Origin: Saccharothrix sp. S26
GTDB lineage: Bacteria > Actinomycetota > Actinomycetes > Mycobacteriales > Pseudonocardiaceae
Assembly: GCF_021390395.1 (NCBI RefSeq)
Contig: NZ_JAJUWT010000018.1
Span: forward strand, 1 to 64,000
Length of the DNA stretch: 64,000 bases
Reading direction: 5' to 3'
The notes below the pieces were generated by a model that worked only from the letters and a program-made list of their open reading frames with translations, was not told the origin of the DNA and ran no database searches. The position numbers and the translations under genes were made by a program. Shown in pieces: positions 16,691-26,217 of this stretch; position 1 is the first letter of the stretch, and every line of letters starts with the position of its first letter.

Positions 16691-17910
16691 CGGTCGAGGG
16701 CTTGGACGAGGAGAAGCTGTTCGCCGCACGGCTGCACGCGGTGCGGTGCCGGCCGTACCTGGCGACGGCGTTGTTCGCCTTGCACCCGGTGGCATCGCGG
16801 TCGGTGCCGACGATGGCCGTGGACCGGCACTGGCGCTGCTACGTGTCGCCCGCGTTCGTGGAGCGCACTCCGGTGGCCGAGCTGGCCGGGGTCTGGGTGC
16901 ACGAGGTGTCCCACCTGCTGCGCGACCACCACGGGCGCGGTGACCGGTTCATGGCCGAGCACGGGCTGAGCGGGCGGGGCGAGCGGTTGCGGCTGAACAT
17001 CGCGGCGGACTTCGAGATCAACGACGACGTGTACGGCGAAGGGCTGCCCGAGCCCGCGGACGCCGTGAAACCGGGCCTGCTCCGGTTGCCCGACGGGCAG
17101 TTGATGGAGGACTACCTGCGCCAGTTCCGGCTCGGGCCGTACACCGCCGACTTCGCCTGGCTGGACTGCGGCAGCGGCGCGGACGGGCTGGACCGGGACT
17201 GGGACCTGGGGCCGGACGGCGCGCACGGGCTGAGCGAGCAGGAACGCGACGCCGTCCGGTTCCGGGTGGCCCGAGGTCTCAACGCGCGTCCCGGGAACGC
17301 GCCGAAGGGCTGGCAACGGTGGGCGCGGGAGGCGTTCCAGCCGCCGCAGCCGTGGCGCGAACTGCTGGGTGCGGCGGTCCGTTCGGCGGTGTCCGGCCCG
17401 GGGGTGGGCGAGGACTACACCTACGGCCGGCCCTCGCGGCGGTCGGCCGGCCTGCCCGGCGTCGTGCTGCCGAGCCTGCGCCGCCGGCCACCCCGGGTCT
17501 GCGTGATCGTGGACACCTCCGGGTCGGTGAGCGACGAGGAGCTGGGCAGCGCTCTGGTCGAGATCACCGCGATCGCCCGCGCCGTGGGCGGCCGCCGCGA
17601 CCTGGTCTCGGTGCTGTCGTGCGACACCGCCGTCCACGTCACCCATGCCCTGTGCCGCGCCGAGGGCATCCCGTTGGTGGGCGGTGGCGGCACGAACCTG
17701 CGCACCGGCTTCGCCAAGGCCCTGCGCGCCAACCCCCGCCCCGACGCCATCGTCGCCCTGACCGACGGGCACACCCCCTGGCCGGAGTCACGACCACCGT
17801 GCCGCACCGTCGTGGGCCTGTTCCCGCGCGAACGCAGGTCCGGCGAGGACGATCCCGACTACACACCGGACCTGCCCCCTGACTGGGCCCGGGTGGTCAC
17901 GATCGGGTGA
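16687..17910 (+). CDS. DUF2201-type putative metallopeptidase with VWA domain
   Basis: A 407-residue protein with two recognisable parts. Residues about 1-230 form a putative metallopeptidase domain with HEVSHLLRDHHGRGD, an HExxH zinc motif followed by His residues. From about 265 comes a VWA-like domain with the metal-ion-dependent adhesion site residues in VIVDTSGSVSDEE and the later GGGGTNLRTGFAKAL and ALTDGHTPW. This architecture (PF13203 plus PF09967) is commonly paired with MoxR ATPases, as here by overlapping genes. Biological role of such pairs is largely unknown; proteolysis or assembly controlled by ATPase action is plausible. The GTG start is set by the overlap. Confidence 0.85.
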   Translation: MTVEGLDEEKLFAARLHAVRCRPYLATALFALHPVASRSVPTMAVDRHWRCYVSPAFVERTPVAELAGVWVHEVSHLLRDHHGRGDRFMAEHGLSGRGERLRLNIAADFEINDDVYGEGLPEPADAVKPGLLRLPDGQLMEDYLRQFRLGPYTADFAWLDCGSGADGLDRDWDLGPDGAHGLSEQERDAVRFRVARGLNARPGNAPKGWQRWAREAFQPPQPWRELLGAAVRSAVSGPGVGEDYTYGRPSRRSAGLPGVVLPSLRRRPPRVCVIVDTSGSVSDEELGSALVEITAIARAVGGRRDLVSVLSCDTAVHVTHALCRAEGIPLVGGGGTNLRTGFAKALRANPRPDAIVALTDGHTPWPESRPPCRTVVGLFPRERRSGEDDPDYTPDLPPDWARVVTIG

Positions 17911-18206
17911 TCACCGAACCCGGCCGGCGGCCGTGGTGGACTGATCGGGATTCGGTCGTGGTCGTGGTGCCCCGGATCTTGTCCGGGCAGTCACGGTCGC
18001 AGGCAGGTCGACGGCGTCCAGGCGTGGTGGGCGTGGATGCCCAACCCCATGCACACCACCACCTTCACCACGCCGTCGAGCCCGGCGACCACCGCGAGGC
18101 TGGTCATCGTGCCGCGGTGGACGCGGACTTCAGCCGGCCGAACAGCGGGGGCTCGGACAACGTGAACACGTCGTGACCATAGGTCGGGCGGCCCGTGGGG
18201 CGAGCG
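17911..18206. other. non-coding region, possible tiny reverse ORF
   Basis: A 296-bp stretch without a supported gene. On the reverse strand 18107-17991 encodes a 38-residue peptide opening MTSLAVVAGLDGVVKVVVCM, with a hydrophobic start but no clear ribosome site. I regard it as unproven. Confidence 0.25.
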
Positions 18207-18238
18207 CCACGACCGGCACCCGCGGGTGCCGGTCGTGG
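18207..18238. terminator. 32-bp perfect palindrome terminator
   Basis: CCACGACCGGCACCCG is followed directly by its exact complement. It lies 6 bp past the AraC gene stop and can also end the MoxR-VWA transcript. Confidence 0.8.
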
Positions 18239-18243
18239 GGACG

Positions 18244-19113
18244 TCACGCCGGTTCGACGGGCAGCCACAGCTCGCAGGTCGCGGTGCTGAAGTCGGCGGC
18301 GCGGTCGAGGACGGTGACGATGGACGGGCCCGGCCGCAGGCGCCACGGGTTGGACGGGAACCACTCCGTCGCCGTCGCGGCCCACGCCGTCTGCAACGCC
18401 TGCGGGTACGGGCCGGAGGTGCGGAAGACCGCCCACCTGCCGGCCGGCACCTCGATGGCGTCGAGGTCGTCCGGCGTGGGCGAGCCCGCGGTGACGGCGA
18501 CGCCGTGCAGGTAGGTCAGCTCGCTGCCCTCCGCGGCGTCCGGGTCGAGGTCGTCGCTGACCTGCAACAGGCCCGCCGGCTCCGTGTCGCCGAGGGCTTT
18601 GAGCCGGACGTGCTCCTCCGGCGGCAGGGCGGTGATGTGGTCCTGGATGTGCGGGTTGACCCCGTGGTGGATGAGCGGCACGCGGGTGGCGTGGCCGACC
18701 AGCCGGAACGCGGGGCGGTCGAGGATGCGGGTGTCCATGGGGACGCTCCCTTCGACGGTCAGGCGGAACCTGAGCTGCGGTTGGGTCCGAAGGGGGCCTC
18801 CGTCACGGCGCACGTCACCGGGGTTGGCGCCGTGGACGGCCCGGAACGCGCGCCCGAACGCCTCGGTCGAGCCGTACCCGTGCCGGACCGCGATGCCGAG
18901 CAGGTCGTCCTCACCCCGGACGACCTCCGCCGCCGCGACCGTCATCCGCCGCCGCCGGACGTACTCCGACAACGGCATGCCCGCCAACGACGAGAACATC
19001 CGGCGCAAGTGGTACCCGGTCGTGCCGACCGAACGCGCCAACGCGTCCACGTCGCACTCCTCGCCCAGGTGTTCTTCCACCAGGTCGACGAGCCGGTTGA
19101 GTGCCGAGATCAC
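18244..19113 (-). CDS. AraC-family regulator with GyrI-like ligand domain
   Basis: Transcription factor of about 289 residues. Two helix-turn-helix motifs fill residues 1-105 (SVGTTGYHLRRMFSSLAGMP and IAVRHGYGSTEAFGRAFRAV), so DNA binding is N-terminal, followed by a GyrI-like/SOUL-type effector domain (ILDRPAFRLVGHATRVPL to the end). This layout matches Rob/SoxS-linked multidrug-sensing activators that bind hydrophobic cations. I chose GTG 19113 because AAGGAGG precedes it. Target genes cannot be read from the sequence; the closest candidate neighbours are the MoxR operon and the arabinan operon, neither a typical target. Confidence 0.85.
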   Translation of the reverse strand: MISALNRLVDLVEEHLGEECDVDALARSVGTTGYHLRRMFSSLAGMPLSEYVRRRRMTVAAAEVVRGEDDLLGIAVRHGYGSTEAFGRAFRAVHGANPGDVRRDGGPLRTQPQLRFRLTVEGSVPMDTRILDRPAFRLVGHATRVPLIHHGVNPHIQDHITALPPEEHVRLKALGDTEPAGLLQVSDDLDPDAAEGSELTYLHGVAVTAGSPTPDDLDAIEVPAGRWAVFRTSGPYPQALQTAWAATATEWFPSNPWRLRPGPSIVTVLDRAADFSTATCELWLPVEPA

Positions 19114-19230
19114 GAAGGCCTCCTTCCACCGCCAACCCTGACCGACGACCACCCGCCCGCGCCCGATCGCGGCGAACCGGTCCGATCATGCCGCAGTGCC
19201 GCCGGCGCCGCCCGTGCCGGAGAACGACGA

Positions 19231-19264
19231 AGCGGTCGCCCCGACGGGTGTCGGGACGACCGCT
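19231..19264 (-). terminator. stem-loop after arabinan operon
   Basis: AGCGGTCG pairs with CGACCGCT around an inner CCGAC/GTCGG stem, 13 bp past the GH43 stop. Confidence 0.65.
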
Positions 19265-19276
19265 CCGGGCGGGCGC

Positions 19277-21688
19277 TCAGCGCTTGTTGACCTTCAGCAC
19301 CACGGTCGTCGTGGACGGGGCGTGGTTGGCGTCGCCGTCGTAGACCACGGTCAGCTGCCACCGGCCCGTGCCGAGCGCGGCGGTGTCGATCGGGACCGTG
19401 GCACGGCCCGCCGCCAGGGTCGCCCGGCCCACCTCCAGGTCACCGCCGGAGATGATCCGGACCGTGCCCGTCGGGGTGAACGGGCCGCCCTTCACCTCGA
19501 CCAGGGCGGAGGCGTCGCCGCCCGGCTTGACCGCGCCCCGGCTCAGGGTGGCGGTCGTCGTGCTCCGGTCGAGGGTCTCGCGCGGCACGGCGATCGCGTT
19601 GACCCGCTCGACGTGGCCCGCCTGGTCGACGGCCCGGTACCGCACGGTCGCGGCGACGTCGCCGAAGGTCAGCGGCGAGGTGTAGGTCGCCCACGCCGAG
19701 TCGCCCACCTGGTACTCGACCCGCGCGACGCCGGAGGTGTCGTCGGCGGACGCGATGGACACCGACCGGGTCGTGCCGTTCCACGTGGCCCGGCTGACCG
19801 GGGCCTGCGTGTCGACGTCGACCTCACGAGTGACCACACCCGACACGTTGCCGCTGACGTCGGTCGCCCGGGCCTGCACGGTGTGCCTGCCGTCGGTCAG
19901 CCGCACCGCGTCGGTGGTCTGCCACGCGCCGTCCACGGCGATCTCGGTGGACCGCACGCCGTTCTCGTCGGCGGCCGTGGCCTTCACGTCGACCGGCACG
20001 GTGAACCAGCCACCTGTCGGTGACGCGGGCGTCGTGCTCAACGACACCGTCGGGTCCGCGCTGTCGGTCACGATCACCGTCACCGCCGGGCGCAACGCCT
20101 GCCCGACCAACGCGCCCTCGACCCGGAACGACCCCCACGACGCGTACTGCGCCGGGTCCACGTCGGCCCAGTCGACCGCGGTCGCCCGGGTCGAGCCGTC
20201 CGCGTAGGTCACGTCCACGGTGGACGGCAGCACGGGCGCCACGCCCTCACGCGTGCGCACCGACACCGACGCGACCGACTTCGCGAGCAGGTTCGGCTGC
20301 ATCGCCGCGCGCAGCGCGTCCAGCTCGGCCTGGCTGATCGGGATGACCGTGCCGTGCCGCGGGCTGCGCGGCAGCGCCGCGTCCGGGACCGTCGTCCAGA
20401 CGCCCGACGCGATGTCGTCGGTCTGGAACGCCAGGTAGCCCTGGCCGCCGTGGTAGCTCGGCTGGTCGATCATCATGTGCCAGCGCCTGGGCACCTCGTT
20501 GTCGCGGAACACCGTCGGGCCCTCGCCGCCGGTGAACGTGCCGCCCCACGGGTTGGGCTGGCCGACCCCGATGCGCTCGCGCACCAGGGACCACGGCGAG
20601 GACGTCGTGGTCGGCAGCGTCCCGGTGACCGGGGCCATCAGGTCGGTCGACTTCTCCTGCCGGACCGTCATGGACGCCTCGTCCTTGATGAACCGGTAGA
20701 AGGTGTCGCCGTCGCGCACCACCGTGGCGTCGATCATGCCCAGGCCGGTGCCCCGCTTGACGTCCACCCACGGCTTCGCCTCGCTGAACGTGCGGAAGTC
20801 GCGCGTGGTCGCGTACATCATCCGGTTGTAGGAGGTCCGGAAGTCGCGGGACGCCACGTCGGTCGTCGGGTACAGGTTCGACGCCCAGTAGACGACGTAG
20901 TTGCCCGACGCCTCGTCGTAGAACGCCTCGGGCGCCCACGTGTTGCCCGCGAAGTCCGACGACACCTTGATCATCCGCTGCTCCGACCAGTGCACCAGGT
21001 CGGTGGACTCCCACACCATCAGGTGCTTGCTGCCGGACTCCTGCGCCTCGCTGAAGTTGTTGCCGCCGAAGATCTTCAGGTCGGTCGCCAGCAGGTAGAA
21101 CTTGTCGCCCTCGTGCGACCGGATGAGGAACGGGTCGCGCAGTCCCTTCTCGCCCATGGTCGAGGTGAGCACGGGACGGCCGTTGTTCAGCTCGTCCCAC
21201 GACAGCGGGTCGTCGCCCTTCGACGCGGCGAAGTAGATCTTCTCGCCGTCGTCGGTGCTCTCACCGACGAAGTACGGGAAGAAGTACGCCTCGTGCTCCG
21301 CCGGCGCGGGCATCGGCAGCACGGTGACCGGGATCGTGCGGGTCGCCGTGCTACCGCCCAGCGTCGCGGTGACGGTCAGGTCGACCGTCACCGGCTGGCC
21401 GCCGTGCGCGGGGCGGGTGACCTCGCCGGTGCTGGTCACCACGCCCTCGTTGCCCGACCGCCACGTCAAGGCCGCGCCGGAGGCGCCGGTGCGGGGCAGC
21501 GTGAGGTTGCCCCGGACGCCGTCGGCGTCGGTCAGCGTGACGGCGTCCACCGCCGCCTGCGCCGACGAGTCGGCCACGGCCGCCACGACCGGCTCCGCCG
21601 CCTGGGCGGGCACGGCGGGCAGCCCGCCCACCAGGAGTGCCGCGCCCAGCAGCGCGAGGGTGGTCCGCTTCCGCATGGCGATCTTCAT
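19277..21688 (-). CDS. secreted GH43-family arabinanase-like enzyme with Ig-like modules
   Basis: About 803 residues. A signal peptide (MRKRTTLALLGAALLVGGLP, cleavage near VPAQAA) is followed by an atypical Ig/Big module (LTWRSGNEGVVTSTGEV), then the five-bladed GH43 domain from about 130 to 460, with LRDPFLIRSHEGDKFYLLAT and the acid region NTWAPEAFYDEASGNYVVYW. Behind it are Ig-like sheets with VDVTYADGSTRATAVDW, OmpL47/chitobiase-like repeats and a Big_3_5-type end (VVYDGDANHAPSTTTVVLKV). It likely trims arabino-oligosaccharides from plant polymers outside the cell. ATG 21688 lies five bases past the GH51 stop, and its ribosome site GGAGAGGG overlaps the GH51 coding end, so it is coupled. 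Confidence 0.85.
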   Translation of the reverse strand: MKIAMRKRTTLALLGAALLVGGLPAVPAQAAEPVVAAVADSSAQAAVDAVTLTDADGVRGNLTLPRTGASGAALTWRSGNEGVVTSTGEVTRPAHGGQPVTVDLTVTATLGGSTATRTIPVTVLPMPAPAEHEAYFFPYFVGESTDDGEKIYFAASKGDDPLSWDELNNGRPVLTSTMGEKGLRDPFLIRSHEGDKFYLLATDLKIFGGNNFSEAQESGSKHLMVWESTDLVHWSEQRMIKVSSDFAGNTWAPEAFYDEASGNYVVYWASNLYPTTDVASRDFRTSYNRMMYATTRDFRTFSEAKPWVDVKRGTGLGMIDATVVRDGDTFYRFIKDEASMTVRQEKSTDLMAPVTGTLPTTTSSPWSLVRERIGVGQPNPWGGTFTGGEGPTVFRDNEVPRRWHMMIDQPSYHGGQGYLAFQTDDIASGVWTTVPDAALPRSPRHGTVIPISQAELDALRAAMQPNLLAKSVASVSVRTREGVAPVLPSTVDVTYADGSTRATAVDWADVDPAQYASWGSFRVEGALVGQALRPAVTVIVTDSADPTVSLSTTPASPTGGWFTVPVDVKATAADENGVRSTEIAVDGAWQTTDAVRLTDGRHTVQARATDVSGNVSGVVTREVDVDTQAPVSRATWNGTTRSVSIASADDTSGVARVEYQVGDSAWATYTSPLTFGDVAATVRYRAVDQAGHVERVNAIAVPRETLDRSTTTATLSRGAVKPGGDASALVEVKGGPFTPTGTVRIISGGDLEVGRATLAAGRATVPIDTAALGTGRWQLTVVYDGDANHAPSTTTVVLKVNKR

Positions 21689-21693
21689 CCCGA

Positions 21694-24600
21694 TCACCCT
21701 CTCCTCGGCTTGGTGATCCGCACGACCACGCTGGTCTGCGAAGGGCTGTGCCCGCCGTCGCCGAGGTAGCGCACGACGAGGGTGTGCTCCCCGACGGTCA
21801 GGCCGCCGGTGTCCAGCGACACCGTCGCGGTCCCGTTGACCAGGGTCGCCGACTTCAGCGGCCCGGACGGCCCCAGGACCCGCACCTCACCGGTCGGCGC
21901 CGTGCCGCCGGACGCGCCGGCCACCTTGACCGTCAACGGCAGGACCGCGCCCTGCTCGGCCTTCGGCTTCGACGGCGTCACCGTCGTCGTGGTCGACTTG
22001 AGCTGCACCTGCTTGGCGGGCACGACGACCGCCCCGGGCGCCTCGACGTTGCCCAGTCGGTCGACCGCGCGGAACTGCACCGCGGTCTCGGCGTCACCGA
22101 CCACGACCGGTGCCGTGTAGGCGCGCCAGTCGGCCGTGCCGATCCGGGTCTCGATCCGGTCGACCCCGACCCCGGAGTCCGCGGCGCGGACCGCGACGGT
22201 GCGCGCGGCGGAGTCCGCGGTGGCGTTGGACACCGGCGCGACCGCGTCGATGCCGAACGCGACGGGCCGGACCACGCCGACGTTGCCCGCCGCGTCCACG
22301 GCGCGCACCTCCACCGTGTGCCGCCCGTCGCCGGTGACCTGGACCTTGGCGTCGGCGTTGGACACCCAGGCACCGCCGTCGACGCGGAACTCGATCCGGT
22401 CCAGCCGCCGGTCGTCGGTGGCCGTCGCCGACACCGTGACCGGGTCGGCGTACCAGCCGTTGACGGTCCTGCCGTGCACCGTCACGTCACCCACGACCGG
22501 GGCGACGCCGTCCGTGGTGCGCATCCGCAGGAAGGTGATCGAGTGGGCGGGGAAGTCGTAGCTGAAGTCGTTCGACAGCCCGCTGATCTGCCGGGTCACC
22601 GGCACCACCTTGGTCGGCTCGGCCTTGGTGTTGGTGTCGCCGGGCGCACCGGTCATCTGGGTGATCTCGCCGTCGGGCAGCACGCCCGCGTCGGAGACCG
22701 TGACCCGCGTGCGGACGTTCTCGGCCGAGGTGTTGACCACCTTGGCCACCACGTCACCGCTCGCCTTGTCCCGCGTGACGACCTGGAACAGCTTCTCGTC
22801 CGCACCGGACTCGTAGGTCATCTGCAACTGGCCGTTGAGGTACAGCGAGATGTTGTTGCCCGCGACGACGACCTTCACCCGGTACGTCGTGCCGGTGTCC
22901 ACGCTGTGGCCCTCGACGGACTTGACCTCGACCGCGCTGCCACCGGACGCCTTCTGCAACACCGACCGGGTGTTGTTCCAGCCGCCGAGGTTCCACCAGT
23001 AGAAGTCGTTGGTGCCCTTGGCGCCGAACCCGATCAGGAAGCCCTCCTGGCCGGAGAGCTTCTTGGCGTCGAGCTCCAGCGTGTAGTTCGTCCAGTCCTT
23101 CGAGTACGCGTCGTCGATGATGCTGCGGGCGTCCGTGGTCGTCGCGGACGACTGGACGTACTGGCCGTTGGAGACGGCCCAGCTGCCCGCCGCGGGATTC
23201 CACTGGTCGCCGTTGGCGAAGTCGTCGGAGAACAACGTCTCGCCGTTGGCGTTGGAGGTCACCCGCACGTTGTCGTACGCGGCGGCGGTGTTCCAGGTGG
23301 ACAGGAAGACACCGCCCTTGACGACCGATTGGTTGACCGAACCGGTGAACGTGCTCGGCACGACCTCGTCACCGACGTTGTTGCCGAACAGCTTCTGCAC
23401 CTCCCAGTTGGGGGTGTTCCACGACTCGTCGTTGTCGAACCAGATGGCGTCCGGGTTCCACTGCACGTACGACTCGTTGGACAGCAGCGGCGCGTAGGAC
23501 GCCAGCTTGACCACGTCGGCGTTGCGTTGCAGGCCCGTCATGTACGACGCCTCGACCAGGGCGTTGTAGAACGTGTTGCCGCGCGAGGCGTACTCGCCCA
23601 GGAACACCTTGGGGCCGTTGCGGTCGTAGCTGTCGTAGCGGTGGTTGTTCAGCAGGAACCAGTCGGGGTCGTTGTAGTAGTGCTCGTCGACCATGTCGAC
23701 GTTCTGGCGGCGGTTGTAGTCCCACAGGGCCTCGAACCGCGCGCCCGCGTCGTCCGGGCCGGAGTTGGAGATGATGGTGATCTCCGGGTACCGCGCCTTG
23801 ATGGCGTCCCGGAAGGCCGGGAAGTTCGCCTCGAAGGTCGTGGTGTTCTCCTCGTTGCCCAGGCCGATCATCTTCAGCCCGAACGGCTCCGGGTGGCCGA
23901 GCGCGGCCCGCTTGGCGCCCCACTCGGTGGTGACGTCACCGTTGGCGAACTCGATGAGGTCGACGGTGTCGTCCACCCAGCGGGCGATCATCGCCGGGTC
24001 CTTCATCTCGGGGATAGTGCTGCCGCAGCCGTTGGCGCCGACCGACACGACGGGCAGCGGCTCGGCCCCGAGGTCCTCGGCGAACTGGAAGTACTCGAGG
24101 TAGCCGATGCCGTAGGACTGGTTGTAACCCCAGAAGTTCCAGTTGGTCGGCCGCTGCTCGACCGGGCCGATGGTCTCCTTCCACTGGTAGGTGCGCCGCC
24201 GGTCGGTGAAGCCGCTCTCCTCGTAGGTGCGGAACGTGCCGACGTTGGTGACGCAGCCGCCGGGGAAGCGCAGGAACTTCGGCTTCATCGCGGCGATCTT
24301 CTCGGCCAGGTCCTTGCGCAGCACCGACTTGCCGTTCACCGGGCCGACCCAGCGGTCCTGCGGCATGAGCGAGATCATGTCCAGGCCGACCACCGAGGCC
24401 GCGCCCGCGGTGACGACGAGGCGTGCGGCGTCGGTCGTGCCGGAGGCGGTCAGGGTGACCGGGTACTGCTTCCAGGTGTCCGAGCCGTCCACGGCCACGG
24501 CGCCCTCGGCGTAGGTGACCGCGCCGTCCGCGCTGACCAGACGGACCGCCAGGGTCTGGGCGGTCGTGGTCCGCGCCCACAGCGACGCGTCGTACTTCGC

Positions 24601-26043
24601 GCCCGCCTTGACCGCGAAGCCGCGGTTGTAGCCGAGGTTGCGCAGGCCGTCGCCGGGACCGTCGGCCACCAGCCGGAAGTGGTTGCGGTTCAGCGCGTTG
24701 AGCCGGGTGTCGTCGTTGACGACGAGCGCCTGCGGCGCCGTGCCGCCGCCGTTGACGACCTCCCAGCCGGTCATGCCGGTGAAGCTCGCGTTGTCGGAGG
24801 AGTTGAACTCGAACGACCGGTTGCGCACCAGCTCGGCGTACAGGCCGCCGTCGGCGGCGTAGTTGATGTCCTCGTAGAAGATGCCGAACATGGTGTCGCT
24901 GATCTGCGCGGCGGCCGCGTCGCCGTCGATGGCCAGCTCGGCGTTGGACGTGCTGACCTGGGCGAGCTTGAAGCGGACGGCGGCCGACTTGTCGCCCAGC
25001 ACGAGCGGGCCCGTGCCGCCCGCGTAGGCGGTGCCGGCGGCGTCGCGCAGGAACAGCTCGCCGCCCGCGGCGTCGGTCAGCCGCACGGGTGAGGCCGCGC
25101 CGCCGGTCTGGCCGAGCGCGAGGCGACCGTCGGTCACGACGACCGGGCGGTCGCCCTCGGCGGTGCGCAGGTGGACGGTGCCGTCGGCCTGGGCGGCCGC
25201 GGTGAAGACCAGGGCGGACAGCGGCGGCTCGGGCGAGAGGGCCAGTCCGGCCGCGGTCTCGACCAGGTGCGCGCCCGCGGCGCTCTTGATGGAGAAGGTG
25301 CCGCCGGGCTGGATGTCCTTGCCCGCGGCGGCGGTGACGCGGAAGTCGTCGAAGGCCGTGTCGAGCGTCGTGCCGTCGAGCGCACCGAAGGCGTAGAGGC
25401 CGACCTGGGTGGTCTGGAACGCGGCGGTGACCGCCGAGCCGTCCACCCACGCGCCGGAGGCGTTCTTGTACCGGGTGGTGATCGTGTCGCCGACGCGCTG
25501 CAACTGCAACGTCTCGCCGGTCGAGCCGGGCCGGTCGACGAACCGCTCCGCCCGGAAGGAGGCGGCGGTCTCGATGTCGTTCTCGATCGCGATCCCGGAC
25601 GGGGACAGCGTGCCCACGAAGGTCAGGCCCGAGCGGACGTAGTTGTCCATGTCCTTCCAGGCGATCAGCCCGGCACCCTGGTAGGTCTTGGCCACCTGGG
25701 CCCGCACGGTCACCTCGGCGGTGAAGTCGCCCGCCGGGATGTCGACCATGAACACGTTCCGCGCCGTGTTGACCGCCTGGTAGGTGTCACCGGTCTGGCC
25801 GGTGACCCGCAGTGCCCCGTCGCGCAGCGACCAGGCGCCGGGGTCGGAGTTGACGATCTCCCACTCCGGTCGGAGCGTCGTCGAGGCGAAGTCGTCCGTC
25901 CACGTCTCCCCTTCGACCGCCCCCGCGCTGGGGGCGGTCACCGCGGAGAGCGCGGCCCCGAGGGTGACCGGCAGAGCCGCGGCCACCAGGGCACTGATCC
26001 ACCGTCGGCCCGGTCTCGCGACCGGCCGCTGCGCTGTCGTCAT
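21694..26043 (-). CDS. secreted multidomain GH51-type alpha-L-arabinofuranosidase
   Basis: About 1449 residues, exported by a long signal peptide ending near SAGAVEG. Order: laminin-G-like/DUF1349 sheet (about 48-240), a small beta-trefoil-like segment (about 245-370), the GH51 core (about 375-960), a second laminin-G-like sheet inserted near 950-1100, and C-terminal OmpL47 and Big_3_5 Ig modules. The acid/base glutamate is in GLGNEENTTTF near 728 and the nucleophile in VFLGEYASRGN near 817; RFPGGCVTNVG precedes them. It releases arabinose from arabinan or arabinogalactan. Its C-terminal modules resemble those of the downstream GH43 protein, with which it forms an operon. LacI-type boxes precede it. 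Confidence 0.87.
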   Translation of the reverse strand: MTTAQRPVARPGRRWISALVAAALPVTLGAALSAVTAPSAGAVEGETWTDDFASTTLRPEWEIVNSDPGAWSLRDGALRVTGQTGDTYQAVNTARNVFMVDIPAGDFTAEVTVRAQVAKTYQGAGLIAWKDMDNYVRSGLTFVGTLSPSGIAIENDIETAASFRAERFVDRPGSTGETLQLQRVGDTITTRYKNASGAWVDGSAVTAAFQTTQVGLYAFGALDGTTLDTAFDDFRVTAAAGKDIQPGGTFSIKSAAGAHLVETAAGLALSPEPPLSALVFTAAAQADGTVHLRTAEGDRPVVVTDGRLALGQTGGAASPVRLTDAAGGELFLRDAAGTAYAGGTGPLVLGDKSAAVRFKLAQVSTSNAELAIDGDAAAAQISDTMFGIFYEDINYAADGGLYAELVRNRSFEFNSSDNASFTGMTGWEVVNGGGTAPQALVVNDDTRLNALNRNHFRLVADGPGDGLRNLGYNRGFAVKAGAKYDASLWARTTTAQTLAVRLVSADGAVTYAEGAVAVDGSDTWKQYPVTLTASGTTDAARLVVTAGAASVVGLDMISLMPQDRWVGPVNGKSVLRKDLAEKIAAMKPKFLRFPGGCVTNVGTFRTYEESGFTDRRRTYQWKETIGPVEQRPTNWNFWGYNQSYGIGYLEYFQFAEDLGAEPLPVVSVGANGCGSTIPEMKDPAMIARWVDDTVDLIEFANGDVTTEWGAKRAALGHPEPFGLKMIGLGNEENTTTFEANFPAFRDAIKARYPEITIISNSGPDDAGARFEALWDYNRRQNVDMVDEHYYNDPDWFLLNNHRYDSYDRNGPKVFLGEYASRGNTFYNALVEASYMTGLQRNADVVKLASYAPLLSNESYVQWNPDAIWFDNDESWNTPNWEVQKLFGNNVGDEVVPSTFTGSVNQSVVKGGVFLSTWNTAAAYDNVRVTSNANGETLFSDDFANGDQWNPAAGSWAVSNGQYVQSSATTTDARSIIDDAYSKDWTNYTLELDAKKLSGQEGFLIGFGAKGTNDFYWWNLGGWNNTRSVLQKASGGSAVEVKSVEGHSVDTGTTYRVKVVVAGNNISLYLNGQLQMTYESGADEKLFQVVTRDKASGDVVAKVVNTSAENVRTRVTVSDAGVLPDGEITQMTGAPGDTNTKAEPTKVVPVTRQISGLSNDFSYDFPAHSITFLRMRTTDGVAPVVGDVTVHGRTVNGWYADPVTVSATATDDRRLDRIEFRVDGGAWVSNADAKVQVTGDGRHTVEVRAVDAAGNVGVVRPVAFGIDAVAPVSNATADSAARTVAVRAADSGVGVDRIETRIGTADWRAYTAPVVVGDAETAVQFRAVDRLGNVEAPGAVVVPAKQVQLKSTTTTVTPSKPKAEQGAVLPLTVKVAGASGGTAPTGEVRVLGPSGPLKSATLVNGTATVSLDTGGLTVGEHTLVVRYLGDGGHSPSQTSVVVRITKPRRG

Positions 26044-26082
26044 GAGGGGTGCTCCACTCTGAGTTCCACCGCCGTAGGAGAT

Positions 26083-26196
26083 TGCCAGCGTTTATCACCG
26101 GGGAGTGTGAGCGTTAACAGACATGGTCGTCAAGGGATGTTTACCAACGGTAGACACAGCCCAGGGACTCAAGGTAGACATAGGTGAGCGTTCACA
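26083..26196. promoter_or_regulatory. LacI-type operator cluster of the arabinan operon
   Basis: AGCGTT occurs three times in one direction (26087, 26110, 26187). The two best sites are TGTGAGCGTTAACA (26106-26119) and GGTGAGCGTTCACA (26183-26196), 77 bp apart; both are near-palindromes centred on CpG. Two matching sites seven helical turns apart suit a looping LacI-family repressor. No such repressor gene is adjacent. Confidence 0.6.
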
Positions 26197-26217
26197 AGTA
26201 TGACCGAACGAGGGTCG

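Noticed and set aside
17991-18107. 38-residue reverse-strand ORF
   Set aside because: Hydrophobic start looks protein-like, but there is no ribosome site or family match; noted only within the intergenic entry.
21637-25092. Very long open frame on the + strand antisense to the GH51 gene
   Set aside because: It encodes Arg/Val/Gly-rich sequence without domains and mirrors high-GC codon bias of the real reverse-strand gene; such shadow frames are common here.
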